Of a stretch of DNA of 6,179 nt, positions 6,045-6,179 are shown piece by piece. The stretch spans positions 1-6,179 of the forward strand of contig CANQXN010000101.1 in NCBI GenBank assembly GCA_947627815.1, given 5' to 3'. The notes under the pieces are model-generated. The model ran no database searches, was not told the origin of the DNA, and was given only the letters and a program-made list of their open reading frames with translations. The DNA is from an uncultured Clostridia bacterium (lineage in GTDB: Bacteria > Bacillota > Clostridia > Oscillospirales > CAG-272). A program made the translations under genes and the position numbers. The first letter of the stretch is position 1. Every line of letters starts with the position of its first letter.

Positions 6045-6073
6045 ATTATACTCCTAATTTGTGCAAATGTCAA
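6045..6073 (-). promoter_or_regulatory. Perfect sigma-A promoter of the aldolase-kinase-dehydrogenase-cytidylyltransferase operon
   Basis: On the minus strand TTGACA (6068-6073), exactly 17 bases, then TATAAT (6045-6050): both hexamers match consensus at every position. An A-rich stretch upstream (about 6085-6096) could act as an UP element. Transcription would begin near 6038, leaving a leader of about 120 bases before the aldolase. No other good promoter is seen between the four genes. A second TTGACA (6110-6115) is paired only with a poor -10. Confidence 0.85.
6057..6068. promoter_or_regulatory. Candidate operator inside the promoter spacer
   Basis: ATTTG and CAAAT form a perfect 5-bp inverted repeat around two bases, placed between the -35 and -10 hexamers, where a bound repressor would block RNA polymerase. 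The core GYGCAAA recurs near 5911, 5967 and (less exactly) 6007. No regulator gene is present in the window. Confidence 0.35.
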
Positions 6074-6083
6074 TACATATGTA
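6074..6083. promoter_or_regulatory. Palindrome TACATATGTA abutting the -35 element
   Basis: This is a perfect 10-bp palindrome that ends directly next to the TTGACA hexamer of the operon promoter. Its position suits an activator or repressor site, but such AT-rich palindromes also arise by chance. Confidence 0.3.
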
Positions 6084-6179
6084 GTTATTTTTTGTGTAGG
6101 ATTCTGTGATGTCAATTGATATGACCCATCATTGATCAAAAAAAGAAACCCTGCGAATGGTATGGCATTGGGGAGGCAT

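Noticed and set aside
6138..6173. Weak hairpin plus T-run on the minus strand near the right edge
   Set aside because: The AATG/CATT stem with an asymmetric internal loop and a three-pair base is too poor to call a terminator, although TTTCTTTTTTT follows.

Overview
The window reads as part of a Gram-positive, spore-forming Firmicute genome, most likely a Clostridia-type gut or anaerobic bacterium. This is an inference from strong AGGAGG-type ribosome binding sites, consensus sigma-A promoters, intrinsic terminators with long U-tracts, a BspA-type (LRR_5) leucine-rich repeat protein, and a 38-residue N-terminal fragment at the left edge that resembles GerA/SpoVAF-type spore germination proteins. 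No rRNA, tRNA, CRISPR array, transposase or integrase is visible.

Left part (1 to about 1550, GC-rich). A truncated leftward gene (1-114) and a rightward gene (335-1324) diverge from a 220-base gap that carries two back-to-back promoters. The rightward gene encodes a membrane protein with two transmembrane segments. Four to five leucine-rich repeats lie between them, and a predicted cytoplasmic tail is made of about 17 tandem tetrapeptides encoded by a 12-base minisatellite. It is followed by a perfect 14-bp hairpin and then a strong intrinsic terminator that can work on both strands.

Right part (about 1555-6179, clearly AT-richer). Four leftward genes form one tight operon (gaps 46, 12 and 19 bases): a class II (GatY/KbaY-like) aldolase, an FGGY-family carbohydrate kinase, an iron-containing alcohol dehydrogenase, and a LicC/PntC-like cytidylyltransferase. 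A perfect sigma-A promoter (TTGACA, 17 bp, TATAAT) lies about 130 bases upstream of the aldolase. Several palindromes overlap or flank it, which suggests control by a repressor that is not encoded in the window.

How the genes may work together is inference. The aldolase, kinase and dehydrogenase match the logic of ketose-phosphate cleavage plus aldehyde/alcohol interconversion. The cytidylyltransferase instead points to activation of a small phosphorylated alcohol (polyol phosphate, phosphocholine-like or phosphonate) for a surface polymer. I do not recognise the four-gene combination as a described pathway. It is the best candidate here for something new, and two of its enzymes have substitutions at normally conserved active-site positions (Asn for Asp in the kinase phosphate loop; Tyr for the second His of the dehydrogenase metal-site motif).
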